Shown here: positions 43,205 through 51,963 of the stretch, in pieces | How positions within the stretch are numbered: position 1 is the stretch's first letter | Layout of the letters: each line of letters opens with the position of its first letter | NCBI GenBank assembly: GCA_900319525.1 | Contig: ONOU01000008.1 | Location: forward strand, 1 to 64,000 | DNA length: 64,000 nt | Direction: 5' to 3' | DNA from: an uncultured Prevotellaceae bacterium | Lineage (GTDB): Bacteria; Bacteroidota; Bacteroidia; Bacteroidales; Muribaculaceae | Notes under the pieces: generated by a model | What the model was told of the DNA's origin: nothing | What the model saw: the letters and a program-made list of their open reading frames with translations, nothing else | Databases searched by the model: none | Position numbers and translations under genes: made by a program

Positions 43205-44641
43205 ATGAGTACTTTGAAATATTTTGATACTCTAAAAAATGCTTTAGATGTTTATCAGTTTGCTAATGCAAATGAAGAACATCTCAATGAAGTGGTTTTC
43301 CCTAAAGTTGCAACACAACTTTTATACGGAGGCTTTTTTCTGCTCAATGGTAAAGAGAAATTATATCTCAGAGAAATAGAGTTTTACTTCATAAATATGG
43401 ATGGCAGTATTCAAGAGGATAAACTGTATAGAAAAGATTTGCCTGACGATGAATGGTTAGAGGCAGGTACTCTTTTCCCGCACAACTCTGGCATTGATAT
43501 CACGTTTGAAGATCACGAGAAGCATAAGTTTCGCGCATCTGTATTGATTAGAGCCTTTGACCTTTTCAATATGGATAATTCCCCGATTATACTTGATAAT
43601 GGTCGGTCGCTCTCGGTTTACGACATACTTTTATCAAGGAGTAACATATTCGATGGAGTGTCTATCAAGTGGATGGATGAATGGACAGAACCTCGCACCA
43701 AGATCAAAACACAACAGCGACAAGGCTTGAAAGGAGCCCAAGCATATAGGACATGGAACTTTAGAAGGAATGAGAACTTGTTCATCTCACTCGACAAAGA
43801 GGTTAATAAAGTATATTTCTCAGATAAAGTCATGGTAAAGCATGATATCTCTCAGATATACAAAGAGATTTGCGATATACTCGATGAGTATGGCATAAAA
43901 CATGAACTACTGCCCCACACCAAGGATATTTGGTGCCGAGATTACATGCCTGTACAGATGTCTCCTAATCGCTTCGTGCAATATGTATATGATCCAGACT
44001 ATTTGGATAATGATCAATACCGAAACACCAAGACTTCGCCTGATGCCGTATGCGATGCCATCCATCTTGCCAGGTCCAAGTCTAAACTCATCTTGGACGG
44101 CGGTAACATCATCAGAACGCCTCAAGGAGTTATCATGACAAGAAAGGCTTATAATTCCAACAAAATGAGTCAAAAGGAGTTTGAGGACATCTTTAAGCAA
44201 AACTTTGGGGTCAACAAAATAACTTGGTTAAATTGGGACAGACGTGAGATCTACGGTCATGCCGACGGCATCGTACGATACATCAGTGCCGACCATGTTC
44301 TTATGACCAATTATTCTGAAATTGATAAAATGAGTGCAATTTCGTTTCGAAAAGCCTTAGAACAGGATGGATACAAAGTAGAAGAACTCCACTATTCGTC
44401 TAATGCGTTACCGAGAAGTGATGACGATCTTAGTTGGGCGTACATCAACTTCCTCCAGACTTCAAAGGTCATAATAGTTCCTCTTCTTGGTATTGAAAAA
44501 CAAGATGCAGAAGCATTGAAGCAGATTCAAGACACTTATTCAGGTATCGATGTTAAGGGCGTTTATGCCTTACCTCTACTAAAAGAAGATGGTGGATTTA
44601 ACTGTTTCAGTTGGACAGTTAATGAAATAATTGATAGATAG
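43205..44641 (+). CDS. Unknown N-terminal domain fused to a peptidyl-arginine/agmatine deiminase-like domain
   Basis: A 478-residue protein, strongly AT-rich for this genome. Residues about 195-478 form a guanidine-modifying deiminase domain of the PAD_porph/agmatine deiminase type: IWCRDYMPVQ, GHADGIVRYI and the C-terminal cysteine in GGFNCFSWT supply the Asp-His-Cys catalytic set. Residues 1-190 are a separate domain (TQLLYGGFFLLNGKEKLYLR and FPHNSGIDITFE) that I cannot name; the spacing faintly recalls 3-methyladenine DNA glycosylase folds. There is no signal peptide, so it acts in the cytoplasm. The start at 43205 is favoured; a weaker ATG is 39 bases upstream. It is bracketed by two yifB fragments. 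Confidence 0.8.
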   Translation: MSTLKYFDTLKNALDVYQFANANEEHLNEVVFPKVATQLLYGGFFLLNGKEKLYLREIEFYFINMDGSIQEDKLYRKDLPDDEWLEAGTLFPHNSGIDITFEDHEKHKFRASVLIRAFDLFNMDNSPIILDNGRSLSVYDILLSRSNIFDGVSIKWMDEWTEPRTKIKTQQRQGLKGAQAYRTWNFRRNENLFISLDKEVNKVYFSDKVMVKHDISQIYKEICDILDEYGIKHELLPHTKDIWCRDYMPVQMSPNRFVQYVYDPDYLDNDQYRNTKTSPDAVCDAIHLARSKSKLILDGGNIIRTPQGVIMTRKAYNSNKMSQKEFEDIFKQNFGVNKITWLNWDRREIYGHADGIVRYISADHVLMTNYSEIDKMSAISFRKALEQDGYKVEELHYSSNALPRSDDDLSWAYINFLQTSKVIIVPLLGIEKQDAEALKQIQDTYSGIDVKGVYALPLLKEDGGFNCFSWTVNEIIDR

Positions 44642-44840
44642 CCAAAAATGCGCCTTTTGAGATAACATGGGCTCGAATCCGCAAGAAAAAAGGGACGAAT
44701 CTTTTGATATAATGTTTGTGTCTTTGTTCTGAGAAACGTTTATCTTTCTGGATGTGATTGGTTTCCTGGTGAATATGGTGCTTGTTTCGGTGGAGTTGGT
44801 GCAACTGGGGACGGCTAAAAAATGGGGCAAGTTGTTCCGC

Positions 44841-44909
44841 TTGGATGAGCTGTCTGAGTTCAATCGCTCAGTTTTGGAGGTGATGCGGCAGCCGTTAGAG
44901 GACAGGATT
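44841..44909 (+). pseudogene. Internal yifB fragment (Walker B region)
   Basis: These 69 bases match 41302-41370 of the intact yifB at 63 of 69 positions, encoding [20 protein letters not shown]. The flanking sequence does not match yifB. It is therefore a scar of a second, partial yifB copy. Confidence 0.85.
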
Positions 44910-45173
44910 TTCTCGATTTCAAAGGCGATCTGGACGAACTGGAGTACCGACTCGAAGAATGAGCCGAGGGTCACTTCTCAAACAATAGTAGTCGTACTAA
45001 CAACTGATTGATCTGAGATTTCTGATCGGTTTTCGCAAACTAGAGTGTGTCATAATTCAAATGCTGCAATAATAACCGCCCTGCAGGCGGGAACCTTTAG
45101 CTCGGCGAAGCCAAATTTATCAAATTTTTAAATTAAAATTAATCATTGATTTATATTAATGATATTTTTAAAT

Positions 45174-45240
45174 AAAATTTGAATAATTTCCCGTGCGATA
45201 GCACGGTTATATTTCCGAGCCGCAATGATGACACAGCCTC
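45174..45240 (+). repeat. 67-bp repeat, copy 2
   Basis: Identical over 67 bases to 28110-28176 in the same orientation, with the same CCGTGC-gata-GCACGG hairpin. It lies at the right end of the yifB-associated island. Confidence 0.8.
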
Positions 45241-45331
45241 TTGTGAAACGCCAGCCACAATGCTGCCGGGAGGCGCAAGTTTTGCGTCTCTACATATTTG
45301 ATGGGGTGAATGGCAACGCTTTATTTGTTTA

Positions 45332-46951
45332 TTACTTGTAGAGGAAGCGTTTGATGGTTTTCTTCGGGGTTTTCTCGAAGGGTTCGTTCATCATTTCCAC
45401 TCTTGCGATCTTGCTGTATGCGGGGAGGGACTTGTTGGCAGCCTCGCGGATTTGTCCAGGAATGGTGGCCCTGGTCGCCTCGTCCATGTCGGCGGGGAGT
45501 TCGGTATAGACGAGCGCAGTTATCTTGCCGTCACGGTCCACCACAAGGCATTCGTCCACATTCGGGCAGTTGGACAGGACTGCCTCCACCTCTTCGGGGT
45601 AGATATTCTGGCCCGATGAGTTCAGGATCATGGATTTGATGCGTCCACGGATAAAGATGTTGCCCTTCTCATCCATCACACCCAAGTCACCGGTTCGGAA
45701 CCAGCCGTCCTGGGTAAATGCGGCTGCAGTAGCTTCGGGATTCTTGTAGTATCCGATGGTCAGGTTGCGTCCACGCGCCTGGATTTCGCCGGGGACATGG
45801 TGCGGGTCTTCTGAGTCGATGCGGACTTCATGTACGGGCTTTCCGCATGAGCCTGGCACAAAATTGGTCCACCACTCATATCCCAGCAGCGGGCAGGCTT
45901 CGGTCATGCCATAGCCCACCGTATAGGGCAGACGTATCTTTTTAAAACACTGCTCGGCTTCGGGATTGAGCGCTGCACCACCCATGATGAAACACTGCAC
46001 AGCGCCGCCAAAGGCCTCGATGACCTTGTTGCGGGCCTTGCGGTATATCAGCCAGTTCAGCACGGGGATGGCCAGCAGCGATTTGGCTTTTTCCAGCGCC
46101 GGCTTGATGGCGTTGGCATATATTTTCTCCATCACCAGCGGCACAGTGACCACCATATAGGGCTTGATGTCCTGCATCGCCTTGAGCAGGGTGGTGGGCG
46201 ACGGCGTCTTGCCCAGGAAATAGACGGTGACGCCATCCACGTTGGGATGAATGAACTCGATGGCCAGCCCATACATGTGCGCCAGAGGCAACATCGAGAC
46301 AACGGTCTGGCCAGGATGGTTCGGGAAGTGGGTGTTGGCAAAGTCGTCGGTGTCGGACATCGCCCCGTAGGTGAGCATCACGCCCTTGGGGTTACCCGTA
46401 GTACCCGACGTGTAATTGATGATGGCCAGGTCATCGATATTGTCGGTATCATAAGAAACCTGCTCAGGCCACAGCCCATCGGGATAATGTTGCGCGAAAG
46501 CCTGTTTGCGCTGCATCCAAGCCTGAGCCACCACATCATCCCGGTTCCACAACAAATTGCCGTCCCTAACATTGATGGCGGCCTTGAGTTCAGGCATGTC
46601 GTCGGGATTCATCTTTGCCCAGATGTCGTCGTCAACAAAGAGCACAACACTATCAGAGTGCTTTGTCAGCGTTGAGACGCTGTCGGGATGAAAGTCGGCC
46701 AAAAGCGGGACCGCCACACGGGCATTCACATTGATGCCCCAAAAGGTCATTGCCCACCGTGCCGAGTTGCGCGCGCAGATAGCGATTTTCTCACCCTTAC
46801 CAATGCCAGCCGCAGTGAAGAAGATGTTGAATTGCTCAACGTTTGTGGCCAGTTGGGCATAAGTAAAGGAGTCGCCGTTGTAGTCACACAAGGCTTTCCG
46901 GGTCCATTGCTCGCGGACAGTACTTTCCAAATTTGACAGATAGTGCTTCAT
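45332..46951 (-). CDS. AMP-forming acyl-CoA ligase
   Basis: A 539-residue adenylate-forming enzyme that activates a fatty or other carboxylic acid with ATP and CoA. The P-loop NYTSGTTGNPKGVMLTYG, the A5 motif YGMTEACPLLGYE, the A7 DLGVMDEKGNIFIRGRIK and a C-terminal lysine in KKTIKRFLYK are intact. It lacks a membrane anchor. It is a single gene with a promoter box at 47028-47035; long-chain acyl-CoA ligase is the likely assignment, but the substrate cannot be read. Confidence 0.9.
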   Translation of the reverse strand: MKHYLSNLESTVREQWTRKALCDYNGDSFTYAQLATNVEQFNIFFTAAGIGKGEKIAICARNSARWAMTFWGINVNARVAVPLLADFHPDSVSTLTKHSDSVVLFVDDDIWAKMNPDDMPELKAAINVRDGNLLWNRDDVVAQAWMQRKQAFAQHYPDGLWPEQVSYDTDNIDDLAIINYTSGTTGNPKGVMLTYGAMSDTDDFANTHFPNHPGQTVVSMLPLAHMYGLAIEFIHPNVDGVTVYFLGKTPSPTTLLKAMQDIKPYMVVTVPLVMEKIYANAIKPALEKAKSLLAIPVLNWLIYRKARNKVIEAFGGAVQCFIMGGAALNPEAEQCFKKIRLPYTVGYGMTEACPLLGYEWWTNFVPGSCGKPVHEVRIDSEDPHHVPGEIQARGRNLTIGYYKNPEATAAAFTQDGWFRTGDLGVMDEKGNIFIRGRIKSMILNSSGQNIYPEEVEAVLSNCPNVDECLVVDRDGKITALVYTELPADMDEATRATIPGQIREAANKSLPAYSKIARVEMMNEPFEKTPKKTIKRFLYK

Positions 46952-47027
46952 AATTTCCTGATTTTTAAAGATGCATTAAACATTAATACGACAAGATACG
47001 TGCCAGAATTATTTTTAATCATCCACC

Positions 47028-47035
47028 CAAAGGTA
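47028..47035 (-). promoter_or_regulatory. -7 box for the acyl-CoA ligase gene
   Basis: The minus strand reads TACCTTTG; the transcript would start near 47021, about 70 bases before the ATG at 46951. Confidence 0.5.
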
Positions 47036-47205
47036 CAACAATTTTTCAAATTATCGCTTTTCAGCAACAAAAACTTCACTTTTTTCAGCATGCTACTTGC
47101 AGCTTTCATTCTACCTATTGCATCAGCTTTTTCCTCATGAGTAGTATGGTATGCTGTGGAAATGGTTATCCAGCGTCATTTTTACCGGACAATAGTATGT
47201 GATGA

Positions 47206-47246
47206 CAAATGGCCGTGGATGGAGACTTGCCATCCACGGCCATTTG
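47206..47246. terminator. Perfect 17-bp hairpin downstream of pyrH
   Basis: CAAATGGCCGTGGATGG (47206-47222) pairs perfectly with 47230-47246 around a seven-base loop. It lies about 110 bases past the pyrH stop on the minus strand and probably ends that transcript. Confidence 0.65.
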
Positions 47247-47357
47247 CTATATCGATATCGGTATGAGTTATCTTCAACTCACGATGCGGAGGGCCTGATT
47301 TAAAGCCGTCATTGCTGCCTGCCTATCAGGCTGTCCATGTTGTCTTGACAATGAGCC

Positions 47358-48071
47358 CTAGAGGGTGACGACTGTACCGATGGGCTCGCCGCTCATCACC
47401 TTCTTGAGGTTACCCACGACGTCCATGTTGAACACGTGGATGGGCAGCTTGTTGTCGCGGGCCATCACGGTGGCGGTCATGTCCATGACCTTGAGGCCAC
47501 GGTTGTAAATCTCGTCATAGGTGATGCGGTCAAACTTCGTTGCCGTGGGATCCTTCTCGGGATCGGCGGTGTAGATGCCGTCCACGCGTGTGCCCTTGAG
47601 CATAACGTCGGCCTCGACCTCGATGGCACGCAGCGTGCTGCCCGTGTCGGTGGTGAAGAACGGGCTCCCCGTGCCACAGGAGCAGATGGCTACCTTGCCG
47701 GCCTGCATCGCCTCGATGGCGCGCCACTTGCTGTAAGGCTCGCCGATGGGGAACATGCCGATGGCGGTGAATACCTGGGCGGGCTGGCCGATGGCCTCGA
47801 GGGCCGACGAGATGGCCAGTGCGTTGATGACCGTGGCGAGCATGCCCATCTGGTCACCCTTCACGCGGTCAAAACCCTGGGCGGCACCCTTGAGGCCGCG
47901 AAAGATGTTACCGCCACCCACGACGATGGCAACCTGTACGCCAGCGTCCACGATTTCCTTGATCTGGGATGCATAGTCGGCGACGCGCTGTGCGTCAATG
48001 CCGCTCCCCTGCTCGGCAGCCAGCGACTCGCCGCTGAGTTTGAGCAATATGCGATGATAAATCGGTGTCAT
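47358..48071 (-). CDS. pyrH: UMP kinase
   Basis: A 237-residue bacterial-type UMP kinase (amino-acid kinase fold) that makes UDP. It starts ILLKLSGESLA, has the GGGNIFRG phosphate loop, the UMP-site GTGSPFFTTDTG and TRVDGIYTADPEKDPTATKF. Start 48071 is fixed by AAGGAG at the correct distance; a longer frame has no such site. It follows a TPR membrane protein on the same strand after 98 bases. Confidence 0.95.
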   Translation of the reverse strand: MTPIYHRILLKLSGESLAAEQGSGIDAQRVADYASQIKEIVDAGVQVAIVVGGGNIFRGLKGAAQGFDRVKGDQMGMLATVINALAISSALEAIGQPAQVFTAIGMFPIGEPYSKWRAIEAMQAGKVAICSCGTGSPFFTTDTGSTLRAIEVEADVMLKGTRVDGIYTADPEKDPTATKFDRITYDEIYNRGLKVMDMTATVMARDNKLPIHVFNMDVVGNLKKVMSGEPIGTVVTL

Positions 48072-48169
48072 AATAATCTCCTTGTTTTTCAATATCGGTT
48101 TTGAAAAAAAGGTTGGCACAAAACCATGTTTTGGCCAACCCTTCTATGTGATGTATCCACTTGCACTGA

Positions 48170-48847
48170 TTATTTGCCTGCCAGTGCGTTAGCACGCTCC
48201 AAGTACTTGTCCACGTTGAAACCGTTCTGCTGGCCATACATGGGGTACTTGTCTTTAATGGTCTGGTAGATGGCGGCCTCGTCGGCATACTTCTTCTGCT
48301 CGTGCAGGATGGTAGCCTTCTTGATCATGAACACGGGGGTATAAGCCTCGTTGTCGCCGGTCATCGAGATAGCCTTGTCATAGGCACTGAGGGCCTTGTC
48401 CAGCTTCTTCAGGTTCACATAGCAGTCACCCAGCAGCGACTGAGCGGCAGGAGCCACGAGGTTGCCGTCGGGGTTGAAGCCCTCGAGGTGCTTGGCAGCC
48501 TTCTCATACTCACCTTTTTCATAAAGGAGGATGGCGGCATTGAGATGAGCGCGCTCACCAGCCTTGTTGCCAAAATCGGCAGCCACCTTCTCATAGTCCT
48601 TCAATGCCTCGTCTTGCTTTCCCTGCAGGAGCTCGATATCGGCCTCACCAATCTTTTCCTTAGCCTCCTGAACATTCTTGTTGTGCAGCCAGATGTAACC
48701 GCCAGCAAGCAGAGCAATCACTGCGATAGCGATGAGTGCCCAGTTGATGTACTTCTTGTTGTCCTCAATGCGTTGTGCTGCCGACGTCAGTGATTCATTC
48801 ACCTCTTCAAGGGTCGTGCGGGCACTTTGATCTTGTTTTTTTGCCAT
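48170..48847 (-). CDS. Membrane-anchored tetratricopeptide protein (YfgM-like)
   Basis: A 225-residue protein with a cytoplasmic N-terminal helix, one membrane segment (about 34-53, INWALIAIAVIALLAGGYIWL) and about four TPR units in the periplasmic part (VAPAAQSLLGDCYVNLKKLD and YTPVFMIKKATILHEQKKYA). Its layout is that of YfgM/TPR_21 proteins, which work near the Sec translocon and chaperones. It lies upstream of pyrH and has its own promoter. Confidence 0.82.
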   Translation of the reverse strand: MAKKQDQSARTTLEEVNESLTSAAQRIEDNKKYINWALIAIAVIALLAGGYIWLHNKNVQEAKEKIGEADIELLQGKQDEALKDYEKVAADFGNKAGERAHLNAAILLYEKGEYEKAAKHLEGFNPDGNLVAPAAQSLLGDCYVNLKKLDKALSAYDKAISMTGDNEAYTPVFMIKKATILHEQKKYADEAAIYQTIKDKYPMYGQQNGFNVDKYLERANALAGK

Positions 48848-48890
48848 TTTTATTGCGTTAATTTTAATGTTTTCGACACTTTAGCGGGTG

Positions 48891-48898
48891 CAAAAGTA
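48891..48898 (-). promoter_or_regulatory. -7 box for the TPR membrane protein gene
   Basis: The minus strand reads TACTTTTG; the transcript would start about 37 bases before the ATG at 48847. Confidence 0.5.
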
Positions 48899-49001
48899 TA
48901 ACATATTATTAAAATTTAAAAGCAAATGGGCAACATTTTTTGATTTTGAGGCATTTTTGGGAGCTTCATTGGCCATCAGTAAACGAGTAAAACGCAAAAT
49001 A

Positions 49002-49033
49002 TTTGCAATTTTGATTTCGTTGCCGTAACTTTG
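49002..49033 (+). promoter_or_regulatory. Promoter of the zinc-ribbon gene with both boxes
   Basis: TTTG (49002-49005) and TAACTTTG (49026-49033) are 20 bases apart, a full Bacteroidota consensus. Confidence 0.65.
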
Positions 49034-49052
49034 CAGCCACGTCAACAAAGAT

Positions 49053-49667
49053 ATGCTCATGGAACTTCAATGCCCACAGTGCGGTAAATGGATGGCCGTA
49101 TCACAGGAGGAGCTTGTGATACACGACAGTCAGGTCGTGTGTCCCCAGTGCCTTGCCGTGTGCCGTTGCATCGACGGCAAGCTGGAAGTGCGCGACGACA
49201 GTGACGCCCCCTACCGTCACACAGCCACCGTGGACTCGGGCAAGCACGAGAGCACCAAGTTCTGCCACAACTGCGGCAAGCAGCTGCCCAGCGGCATCAG
49301 CTTCTGCCCCTACTGCGGTGCAGACTTGAGCGCCCCCTTTGACAATCCCAAGCCCACACCTGCTGCCAGGCAACCCGAGCCGGCACCTGTCAAGAGAGAG
49401 GTTCCCCAGCAGCCGTCTCCCAAGCCAGCCCCCGAGCGACCCGCTGTTACTGCCGAACGCCAGCCCAACCACAGCCAGGTTGAGGACAAGTTGCGCACCA
49501 TATCCCGCCACTACAATAACGGTCCCCGGCCCCACCTGCACCAGAACGGCACAATGCCTAGCCGCTCGTTCAAGATCATGGCCTATGCCGTTATTGCCAT
49601 CCTGCTCATTCTGCTGGCGTGTATCATCATTGCAGGCCTGAATATCGAGCCCGCAACCATCGAATAA
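49053..49667 (+). CDS. Zinc-ribbon membrane protein
   Basis: A 204-residue protein with two zinc-binding knuckle pairs, CPQCGKW...CPQCLAVC near the N-terminus and CHNCGKQ...CPYCGADL at about 72-90. A long proline/glutamine-rich linker follows and one C-terminal membrane helix (MAYAVIAILLILLACIIIAG), so the soluble part faces the cytoplasm and the protein is tail-anchored. Proteins of this shape are often of unknown function; a role in membrane-linked regulation is possible. A short ATG two codons in (49059) is an alternative start. A strong terminator follows. Confidence 0.78.
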   Translation: MLMELQCPQCGKWMAVSQEELVIHDSQVVCPQCLAVCRCIDGKLEVRDDSDAPYRHTATVDSGKHESTKFCHNCGKQLPSGISFCPYCGADLSAPFDNPKPTPAARQPEPAPVKREVPQQPSPKPAPERPAVTAERQPNHSQVEDKLRTISRHYNNGPRPHLHQNGTMPSRSFKIMAYAVIAILLILLACIIIAGLNIEPATIE

Positions 49668-49705
49668 GGCAAATCCCACATCAATCTATTTAATCAAACA
49701 TCACA

Positions 49706-49750
49706 AACATCAGGTCCGCCCGACGTCAGCAGTCGGGCGGACCTGATGTT
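49706..49750. terminator. Perfect 19-bp bidirectional terminator
   Basis: AACATCAGGTCCGCCCGAC (49706-49724) pairs perfectly with 49732-49750 around GTCAGCA. It separates the convergent zinc-ribbon and peptidase genes. Confidence 0.8.
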
Positions 49751-49779
49751 CTATCGCTATTTCCATTCAGCGCATCACA

Positions 49780-51180
49780 TTACTGTGCTGCCATGAAGTC
49801 CTCAACATCCTGAGGATGGTAGGGGATACGTTTCTCACCCAGGAAGCGGCAGCCGTCGGCCGTGATGAGAATGTCGTCCTCGATGCGAATGCCGCCAAAG
49901 TCCTTATACGTCTCGAGTTTGTCAAAGTTCAGGAACTCGGCACAGTGGCCGCTGGCGCGCCAGTCGTCGATGAGGGCGGGAATAAAGTAGATGCCCGGCT
50001 CATCGGTTACAACGAACCCCTCCTGCAGGCGACGTCCCATGCGCAGGGCATTGGTGCCGAACTGGTCCAAACGGGGGCGTGTCTCCTCGTCAAAGCCGAC
50101 GTAGATCTGTCCCAGACCCTCCATGTCATGCACGTCCATGCCCATCATGTGACCCAGGCCGTGAGGCAAGAACATGGCGTGGGCACCGGCAGCAACGGCC
50201 TCGTCCACATCGCCCTTCATCAGGCCCAGCTCCTTGAGGCGCTCGGTCATGCAGCGGCAGACGGCCATGTGCACGTCCATATACTTCATACCAGGCTTGG
50301 AGATGTCCAGAGCCAAGTCGTGGCATTCCTCAACAATGCGGTAAATCTCGAGCTGACGCTGGTCATACTTGCCGTTGACAGGCATGGTGCGGGTGTTGTC
50401 ACTGCAATAGAACTCCATCGTCTCGGCACCGCAGTCACACAGGGCAAGCCTTCCAGCTTCAAGCGGAGCCATCGACGGATTGCCGTGCATGATCTCTCCA
50501 TGTTGCGAGAAGATGGTGGCAAAGCTCACCTTGGCGCCATAGCTCTCGGCGATACCGTCAATCTGACCGCCGATGTACTTCTCGGTCACGCCCGGCTTGA
50601 TCAGGCGCATGGCGGTGGTGTGCATCATGTAACCCACCTCGGCAGCACGCTCCAGCTCGGCGATTTCCTCGGCCGTCTTGACCGAACGCATGTTGATGAC
50701 TGCCATGCGAAGGTCATGAGAGCAGGCCTCGCCTTGCTTGCTGGGATGGATGCCCAGCAGGTCCATGATCTGGATCTTGGTGTCGTGGCGGTAAGGCGGC
50801 AGGAAATGGATGCGGCGGCCCTTGGCGCGAGCCTCGTCACAGATGACCTGCAACTGCTTCATCGGCGCCGAGTTGGCCACGCCCACCTGGGCAGCCATGT
50901 CGGCCACACTGTCCACCGAGCCATACCACACGATATCCTCGATGTCAATGTCATCGCCCACCAGCGTCTCCACGTTGTTGTCGATGTCAATCACGCCCAC
51001 CAGCCCGTCTCGCTGCTGACCGAAGTAGTACAGGAACGACGAGTCCTGACGGAAGGGATAATAGGCGTTGTTGGGATAGTTACACGGCGACTCGTTGTTG
51101 CCGAACAGTAAAATCACGCCATCGCCCACAAGCTTCTTCAGCTCGTTGCGTCTCTCAATGTAAGTCTCTTTCTTTAACAT
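49780..51180 (-). CDS. Xaa-Pro aminopeptidase (M24B)
   Basis: A 466-residue metallopeptidase that removes an N-terminal residue before proline. The N-terminal creatinase-like domain is followed by the pita-bread catalytic domain with metal ligands: the two aspartates in CDCGAETMEFYCSDNTRT, the histidine in HGLGHMMGMDVHD, and the glutamates in VTDEPGIYF and IRIEDDIL. Length is normal for PepP and it has no signal peptide. It lies upstream of a strong terminator. Confidence 0.92.
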   Translation of the reverse strand: MLKKETYIERRNELKKLVGDGVILLFGNNESPCNYPNNAYYPFRQDSSFLYYFGQQRDGLVGVIDIDNNVETLVGDDIDIEDIVWYGSVDSVADMAAQVGVANSAPMKQLQVICDEARAKGRRIHFLPPYRHDTKIQIMDLLGIHPSKQGEACSHDLRMAVINMRSVKTAEEIAELERAAEVGYMMHTTAMRLIKPGVTEKYIGGQIDGIAESYGAKVSFATIFSQHGEIMHGNPSMAPLEAGRLALCDCGAETMEFYCSDNTRTMPVNGKYDQRQLEIYRIVEECHDLALDISKPGMKYMDVHMAVCRCMTERLKELGLMKGDVDEAVAAGAHAMFLPHGLGHMMGMDVHDMEGLGQIYVGFDEETRPRLDQFGTNALRMGRRLQEGFVVTDEPGIYFIPALIDDWRASGHCAEFLNFDKLETYKDFGGIRIEDDILITADGCRFLGEKRIPYHPQDVEDFMAAQ

Positions 51181-51206
51181 AGTGGTATATTTGGTTTTTA
51201 GTTGTT

Positions 51207-51234
51207 AGTTTTAAGTTTTAAGTTTTAAGTTTTA
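51207..51234. repeat. Heptamer tandem repeat between pepP-like and head-GIN genes
   Basis: AGTTTTA occurs four times in tandem at 51207-51234, in the 63-base gap that includes the leader of the peptidase gene. Slippage could change the spacing. Confidence 0.6.
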
Positions 51235-51243
51235 AGTTGTTAG

Positions 51244-51963
51244 TTAGTTTTTAGTGTCCATAGGGATGGCCTTGATGGTGCCCAGTTTACGCACGGTCAC
51301 CTTGCTGGGCGTGCCCTTGTAATAGACTTTGCCCGTTCCGCTACCGCTCACCTTGAGGTAACCTCCATTGACATCGCAGCCAATGGTGCCTGTGCCCATG
51401 ATGCGGCATGTCACGTTGGTTGCCACGACATCGTCGGCCTGAATCTCGCCGGTTCCTACAAGGCGCAGCGAGAGGTCGTCACATGTCCCCTGGGCAATGA
51501 TCTTGCCCTTGCCGCTCAAAATCTGCAGCTCCAGTTTTGATGCCTTGAGGCCACGCGCGATGACCTTGCCGTTGTCGATGAGCCTTACCTTAAAATCTCT
51601 CATCGGTGGCAGTCCTGATATCCTGAGCGTACTGTCACTCGAGTTCTCCACCTCGTCGAGCGATGACGAGTAAACGGTGATTACGGGCAGGTCACCCAGT
51701 CGCTCATAGGCATCATCTACCTGGATGCTCAAGCGTCCAGAGTTGTTTATTGTGAACATGAGGTGGCTGGCTATCTCCTGAGTGCAGTTGATGACCGCCA
51801 GCCCTGCCGAGTCGGCATTGCAGCGGTAATTGACGTTAATGTCATCAAGCAGTGACAGGCGGGTAAAATTACCCACCTTCACCTCATGACGTGTCACCTG
51901 GGCCATGCAGCTGATCGACACAGCGAGTATCAACGCCACACTACTGATTATCCTTTTTTTCAT
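51244..51963 (-). CDS. Secreted head-GIN domain protein (DUF2807)
   Basis: A 239-residue exported protein with a signal peptide (MKKRIISSVALILAVSISC) that ends near SCMAQ, and a run of short beta strands with the repeated G-x-G-x-I/L pattern (SGKGKIIAQG, VGTGEIQADD, MGTGTIGCDV, SGSGTGKVYYKG). This is the head domain of DUF2807, a beta-helix-like adhesin-type fold of unknown ligand. Its start lies inside the end of dusB (23-base overlap), so the two are translated together although their roles look unrelated. Confidence 0.82.
   Translation of the reverse strand: MKKRIISSVALILAVSISCMAQVTRHEVKVGNFTRLSLLDDINVNYRCNADSAGLAVINCTQEIASHLMFTINNSGRLSIQVDDAYERLGDLPVITVYSSSLDEVENSSDSTLRISGLPPMRDFKVRLIDNGKVIARGLKASKLELQILSGKGKIIAQGTCDDLSLRLVGTGEIQADDVVATNVTCRIMGTGTIGCDVNGGYLKVSGSGTGKVYYKGTPSKVTVRKLGTIKAIPMDTKN

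Larger units (their letters stand above)
44642..45331. other. Remnant-rich intergenic region of the accessory island
   Basis: No intact gene in 690 bases. It holds an internal yifB fragment (44841-44909), degraded frames around it, a small hairpin CCGCC-ctgca-GGCGG (45077-45093), an AT-rich run, and the second 67-bp repeat (45174-45240). It looks like decayed recombination debris. Confidence 0.7.
46952..47357. other. Intergenic region between acyl-CoA ligase and pyrH
   Basis: No gene is evident in about 400 bases. It contains the ligase promoter box (47028-47035), an AT-rich part and the strong hairpin at 47206-47246. Confidence 0.5.

Noticed and set aside
44754-45011. 85-codon frame spanning the internal yifB fragment
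   Set aside because: Only 69 bases match yifB and the rest matches nothing; the frame lacks a complete domain and is better explained as debris.
49816-51111. 431-codon plus-strand frame opposite the Xaa-Pro peptidase
   Set aside because: The minus-strand peptidase has all metal ligands; the plus frame is a shadow.
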